Positions 60,039 through 64,000 of a stretch of 64,000 bases of DNA are shown piece after piece (within the stretch, counting starts at the first letter, position 1; every line of letters starts with the position of its first letter). Source of the stretch: Cloeon dipterum (Eukaryota > Arthropoda > Insecta > Ephemeroptera > Baetidae); NCBI RefSeq assembly GCF_949628265.1, contig NC_088786.1:18683681-18747680 (forward strand), given 5' to 3'. The notes under the pieces were generated by a model, which searched no databases, had not been told where the DNA came from, and saw only the letters and a program-made list of their open reading frames with translations. The translations under genes and the position numbers were made by a program.

Positions 60039-63000
60039 ATGACAGCCAAGGATGTATCAGCAGTAAACGTGCCAACAGTCACTTGCTCCACTTATCATTC
60101 TTCTTTGGATGACAGCTCTGCCTTCCTTAACTCCATCGACCCTCTCACTCTGCCCGGAAACAATAGGATGTCTGCAGATAGTGTGGAAGACCAATCGCAC
60201 GAAATTTCTCTGAACGGGACAGGTGTTTCGCCAGATAAAAGTTTTGTGATTATTGATGGCGCCGAAGACTTGAAGGTAACTTTGGCTGGTTTATCTCGGC
60301 ATAGTTTCTATAAATTGGCTTAAATTTTTCCTGTCATATCACTGACTTGATGTTCATTAAGTTTTTGGTGTTGATCCAAAGAATATTCTGATTAATCAGT
60401 ATTTTTTTAAAACCAAAATATTGAGTAATTTCCCAAATTTTAGGATCTTTTGTATAGCCAGCGGGGGCCATATGTGCGATAAAATTGATTCCTACTGCGC
60501 AGATCCAAGATGGCATCTGAATGTGGGAAACAAAATCTCTCTTTGGATTCCCTTAAGAGTGTCAAGAGTTTGTTTATACGATCCAAAAGACAATTAGTTC
60601 CAGTAATGCTAATTATGTCACAATATTGACGAATACTTGGTTTTTTTCGCGCCATACTCCACCGGACGCCATATCTGCGCTTGAATCTGGCCCCTGCTGT
60701 GTATAACTTAATTTGACTTTATCTCAATATCTTAAATATATCAAGTTGAATCAAACTTCAATATTATGACAACTTTTTTTGAAAAAATATTTTTTCCTTA
60801 TCAAAAAAAGATAACGACTAATTTTTTAATTTATTTTGAGTATTGAAAATATTAAGAGTAGTGAATATCGGGCTAAAGCAATATTTTTATTTTAAAGAGT
60901 CCTCCAATTATGATAAATAATTTTAACTGTCAAGGTTTCGACCTCGGACCAGTTTGCATCACAACTTGGCTGCAAGGCTGATACAAAAGTCAAGGTTGTA
61001 GCGATTTTTGGGAACGCCGGAGACGGAAAGTCACACACGTTGAATCAGCTTTTCTTCAATGGCAACGAGATGTTCCCTGAGTCACCAGCGCCAGACCCAT
61101 GCACAATTGGCGTCAGAGCAGCGTTCAACAAAGAGGATCAGATCATTTGTCTGGACACAGAAGGCTTACAGGGCGCCACCAGCAAGGATAATCAGAGGAC
61201 GCGCATGCTGCTCAAGGTGCTCGCCGTTTCAGACATCGTCATCTACCGCACCAAATCCGAGAGGCTGCACAACGACCTCTTCACATTCCTCGGCAACGCC
61301 TCCAAGGCCTACAATCAGCATTTTCGCAATTCCTTGGATCGCGTTGCCAATGAAAGCAGCGATGAGTCTTCAAATCAGGTGAGCAGATGTTTCCAAGTTT
61401 CCTTTGATTAAATAAATCGTTAACTTGAGTGATATGCGACAAGGTGTACAGTTTGTGGTGGGAAATTCATTCCAAGGAATTTATGATGAATTTGTTCTAA
61501 TGTTTAAATTTAGTAATGCAATTTTCCAATTTTAATGAGGCTGATCAGATAATTATATAGTACACCTTATTTTGCAATTTTGTTCGTCTGGTTTTTTCCA
61601 CGGTTTTTTTTTTTCGGGACAAACCAGGAAGATATGTATGGTGTTTTCCTGCTGGTTGGGGACTTTATGCATTTTTCCACGTGTTCTTAGCAAATTACCA
61701 AAAATATGCAAGTCTAATCTCGTCAGGGATGGATTTTTTTTTAGAAAGCTAGTTATTTTTTCTTATTATATTAAATATGGAAAATCATCTTGAAACATTT
61801 GAAAAAATTGTTAACGAAAACGTTGAATATCGTGTGTGAGTTAAATTCTAGTAGAAGTGAGGGCAATTTTGAAAAAAATATGTAACAATTTGTTATTCGC
61901 ACGCGAGAATTTTTATTTGTTCCCGTTTGCGCAAAGTTTAAGCTGTTTTTGAAGTGGGTCCATTCTGGAAAACTCAAGTTAAATCATAGACTTGCATAAC
62001 GTAGGGAACTGTCCACGGAACAGTCTTTAGAGCAGGAGGGAAATCATCCCACGGCTTACCAGTTTCACCACCCGATTATTAACACATGTTGGCCAAGCTA
62101 GGCCCAAGCGGGTGGTTGCTGCAGCCTGGGGTGTGACGGGTCGTCACCTTGTGCATGCGTCCCAGGGTGATGCGGGCCATCGCGTTATAGTCCATGGCAG
62201 CACATATGCATTTCGTTGACCTTTTTAAATAGAAAAATTTGTTGGTATAGCAAATATTTTCATCGATTTGAAGTGATTGCTGGGAAGGCAAAGGCTTCAA
62301 ATGTTTGTTTTTTCACAGATGTCTGCTAGCAATCTTGGGCCGGTCGTGATGATATTTCATCAGACACATTACACAGCGCCGTTGAATATGGGAGTAGAGA
62401 AAAGTGCCGAGGAGCAGTTGCGCATTCGTTTTGGCCAGTCTGGATATGACCTCAGTGCCTTCAGTTCTTTGCGGTACGGTTAAATTTTAAAGATTTTTAA
62501 GTAAATATTTTGTTCTTGTATGGTAAGGAAGTGAAAATTTAAAATTTATGCGAGGAGATTACTTACACAATTAAAGTCAATGCTGATTTATATTGTGATT
62601 TGGCCAATCCCATCAGAAATTCTGGCTCTAGTATTACTTGCCAGTCATTCTCTGGCCACATGCGGCTATTCAAAATGAGTGGGAAATATTTTTAACAGTG
62701 AGAGTCAATCAAGTACGAACTGCAGCACCCTGTTGGCTCTCACCTGTTCTCCATATACCTATTTTGCAACATTATATGAAATTTACTGAAGGAAAGCGGT
62801 TGCTATTTTTACACTCGGCACAAGCAAATTTAACATCAGATCTAAAGTAAGGATCAGTTCGGGCCAGAAAAAAGCTAAATACATTAATTCTGTTTGCTCA
62901 ACATTCGTAAAATGCCTTTTTTACCAAGTAAACGAATAAAAAACCTTTGAATATTGTTGTAACAAGTATTTGTTAATTTAAGTAATGAGTAATGCCATAC

Positions 63001-63770
63001 ACGTCAAATGAGAAAATCATACGAATTTTTGTCGTTATTTTTTGATAATAACTTGTTACATTGTAAACAAATAAAATATATTTTGTTAATGATTTTTCCT
63101 CATACAATTTTCTCAAATAGCTGACGGTTGAGATTCAGTTTTCCACACAGAGTAGAACCGTAGAACCATTCAGTTTTCCTTGGATTTAAATAAAAAATGT
63201 TATGGTGATGAAAATTTCAAATGCAGGTTTAGTATTTAACACTGGATGGTGTGGGATTCGCTCATAAATCACAAGTTAAAGTTCCAAAAATCTTAAATCT
63301 GTTAACTTTCGTCAGCCCTGAAAAATTAATAAATTTAAAATCAACAATTGCAGGTATGTTGGCGTCCAGTCGCAGGGCGGAATGACCAACTTTGATTCCT
63401 TGAAGACTATGGTGTTGAATGAAGTGGGCAGTACAGCTGCCCGTTCCAAGCGCGAGGTTAGGTTTGTGCTCAAAGCTCTTCGGGCGCTCAACGAAAAGTT
63501 CAGCGGCAGACTCCAGGACGAGCGGGACCACCTGTTCCCCGCCGAGTTCTTCAGCTGCCAAGCCATGTGCCAATCATGCAAGAGGAGATGCGAGCTGAGT
63601 ATGGGCCACCTCACGGACGGTGCCAGCGCCGAGCACAAGTGCGCCGAGATATGCATTTACCAGAACCAATACCAAAACGCGGTGTACCGCTGCATTACTT
63701 GTGAAAAAAACGGCCACAGAGAGCTTGCTTTCTCGACAGAAGACCAAAACTCTTGGATGGGTCCAGCAAA
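60039..63770 (+). CDS. Zfyve1: ZFYVE1/DFCP1-like protein, N-terminal part (runs off window)
   Basis: ER, lipid-droplet and omegasome-associated NTPase with C-terminal FYVE fingers. Exons seen: 60039-60275, 60935-61378, 62319-62473 and 63354-63770; the last ends in phase 2 at a GT donor, so the gene continues past 64000. The NTPase region carries the P-loop GNAGDGKSHTLN (about residues 105-112), the DTEGLQGA motif and LLKVLAVSDIVIYRT, all close to vertebrate ZFYVE1. Later, FKALRALNEKFSG-type sequence, a Cys-rich segment (CQSCKRRCE, HKCAEICIYQNQY, YRCITCEKNG) and WMGPAKY also match. The FYVE domains are not in the window. The roughly 150-residue N-terminal zinc-finger region of the human protein is absent; the first 79 residues here have almost no cysteines. 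The start could be 59982 in the same frame. Confidence 0.92.
62010..62230. other. GC-rich block inside ZFYVE1 intron 2
   Basis: About 200 bp of distinctly GC-rich sequence in an otherwise AT-rich intron, with several small potential hairpins (for example TGTCCACGGAACAGT and GGCCAAGCTAGGCC). It is not a tRNA, U-snRNA, 7SK or RNase P RNA that I recognise. It may be an inserted repeat or an unrecognised structured RNA. Confidence 0.3.
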
Positions 63771-64000
63771 GTATGTAATATTTTGCTACAAAAACATGTT
63801 TTTTTCTTTAGACTTTGGTAGGGTTCGCACATCCAACGCTAAACAAGCATTATTAGTTGAAAGTTTAATTTCTTTAGAAATGGGTTTACCCCCCTGATAG
63901 CAAACAACTCGTGAAAACTCTGTGTTCCAATAACATGGTGAACGAATGATATGGACTCACTAGCCTCATTGGAGGAAGCCCATTGTCCAGAAAAGGAGAA
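63771..64000. other. ZFYVE1 intron, cut by window end
   Basis: The sequence after the donor at 63771 is AT-rich. The expected next coding segment (ZFYVE1 continues with a WSGYVIECP-type motif) is not visible, so the next exon lies beyond the window. Confidence 0.5.

Noticed and set aside
1-64000. CRISPR arrays, operons, ribosome-binding sites, replication origins
   Set aside because: The DNA is animal nuclear sequence; no prokaryotic arrangement or regularly spaced repeat array was seen.

Overview
The window is eukaryotic nuclear DNA from an insect. The genes are split by many short GT-AG introns, the non-coding DNA is AT-rich, and the products (mitochondrial-clan P450s, Son of sevenless with a Drk/Grb2-type tail, UCK, UBL5, CEP164, ZFYVE1) are animal proteins. 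The compact introns and P450 content would suit a small-genome insect such as a mayfly, but the species is a guess. No prokaryotic features are present.

Layout. (1) 0-1.7 kb: CpG-richer, unassigned DNA with no intact gene. (2) 1.7-15.4 kb: a cluster of mitochondrial-clan cytochrome P450s. A decayed pair of divergent first exons (1685-2045) is followed by P450-A (minus, exons 2-10 intact but no recognisable first exon), P450-B (minus), P450-C (plus) and P450-D (plus). B and C are head-to-head with only 111 bp between start codons. (3) 16.8-26.3 kb: complete Son of sevenless on minus, 23 coding exons, 1376 codons. (4) 28.5-29.8 kb: a small three-exon gene on minus for a secreted, probably amidated peptide precursor that I cannot assign to a family; it has a clear TATA box. 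(5) 29.8-41.9 kb: about 12 kb with no supportable coding gene. (6) 41.9-47.1 kb: uridine-cytidine kinase on plus, with two alternative last exons used from a GC (not GT) donor. (7) 47.8-48.4 kb: UBL5/Hub1 on minus, convergent with UCK. (8) 50.9-57.6 kb: CEP164-like WW/coiled-coil centriole protein on minus. (9) 60.0 kb to the right edge: ZFYVE1/DFCP1-like gene on plus, cut by the window end.

How the genes relate. The four P450s are a local tandem/inverted duplication set sharing intron phases and most intron positions. The remaining genes look like unrelated housekeeping or signalling neighbours: SOS activates Ras, UCK salvages pyrimidine nucleosides, UBL5 modulates splicing, CEP164 docks centrioles for ciliogenesis and ZFYVE1 acts at ER/lipid-droplet/omegasome membranes. 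All exon coordinates were read by hand from reading frames, splice sites and family homology. Coding lengths add up to whole codons for every complete gene model, but untranslated exons and promoters are mostly inferred.
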